Shown here piece after piece: positions 63,891-64,000 of a stretch of DNA of 64,000 nucleotides. Position 1 is the first letter of the stretch. Every line of letters begins with the position of its first letter. The notes beneath the pieces are model-generated. The model saw nothing but the letters and a program-made list of their open reading frames with translations. It ran no database searches and had not been told where the DNA came from. A program made the position numbers and the translations under genes. The stretch lies in the NCBI GenBank assembly GCA_030762175.1, contig CM060831.1, forward strand, positions 137,682,001 to 137,746,000, written 5' to 3'. This DNA comes from Metallyticus violacea (taxonomy: Eukaryota; Arthropoda; Insecta; Mantodea; Metallyticidae).

Positions 63891-64000
63891 ATTTGATTAC
63901 ATTGCATGTAATTGCATCATTTAGTTCCTCAGCAAACAGTGCAACATTTACATAGTAACTTGGCAGCAATATTATTAGCCAATCATCTAAAACTTTTCTT

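Overview
This is a eukaryotic, AT-rich, intron-rich and repeat-dense window. It almost certainly comes from an insect: the mariner, Penelope-like, hAT and tRNA-SINE mix, the long introns and the two conserved animal genes all point that way. A large-genome polyneopteran (cockroach, termite or stick-insect kind) is my guess from repeat load and intron size; no sequence here proves it.

Two host genes converge. On the + strand, 13 exons between 3227 and 27530 encode the C-terminal 719 residues of an ADAMTS-family secreted zinc metalloprotease: the catalytic domain from its middle onward, the HExxHxxGxxHD zinc site split over two exons, the Met-turn, a disintegrin-like domain, an aberrant thrombospondin type-1 repeat, a Cys-rich domain, then a second divergent copy of the TSP1/Cys-rich unit, and a short basic C-terminus. 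Its signal peptide, prodomain and promoter lie left of the window. On the - strand, 10 exons from 63672 down to 33424 encode 581 residues of a coiled-coil protein that I identify as HAUS3 (Drosophila Dgt3), a subunit of the augmin complex; its first exon lies beyond the right edge. All splice junctions of both models keep the reading frame. The 3' ends are 5.9 kb apart. The two genes have no evident functional link.

Nearly everything else is intronic or intergenic mobile DNA. Left end: a non-LTR RT tail (1-745) and a decayed hAT transposase (about 940-2480, -). ADAMTS introns: Penelope-like fragments, a minisatellite, a 1.3-kb mariner (8389-9679, coding -), two tRNA-derived SINE families in many copies (clustered at 16.5-19.8 kb), a LINE RNase H fragment, and a ZMYM1-like hAT fragment. 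Between the genes: Penelope-like pieces, one inserted into a LINE, and an RNase H-bearing LINE. HAUS3 introns: Penelope-like RT/GIY-YIG copies including a head-to-head pair (38.6-43.8 kb), two more LINEs (44-45.5 and 50.8-52.5 kb), a GC-rich unclassified block (53.2-53.8 kb), a tandem array of about 100 bp (56.4-56.96 kb), and a second mariner (61193-62429, coding +).

The most interesting layer is a set of a dozen hammerhead-ribozyme-like cores in the terminal repeats of the Penelope-like elements, in several cases as inverted pairs that make long hairpins. Within the host gene, the most interesting point is the internal duplication of the ADAMTS TSP1-Cys-rich module with the same intron phases.
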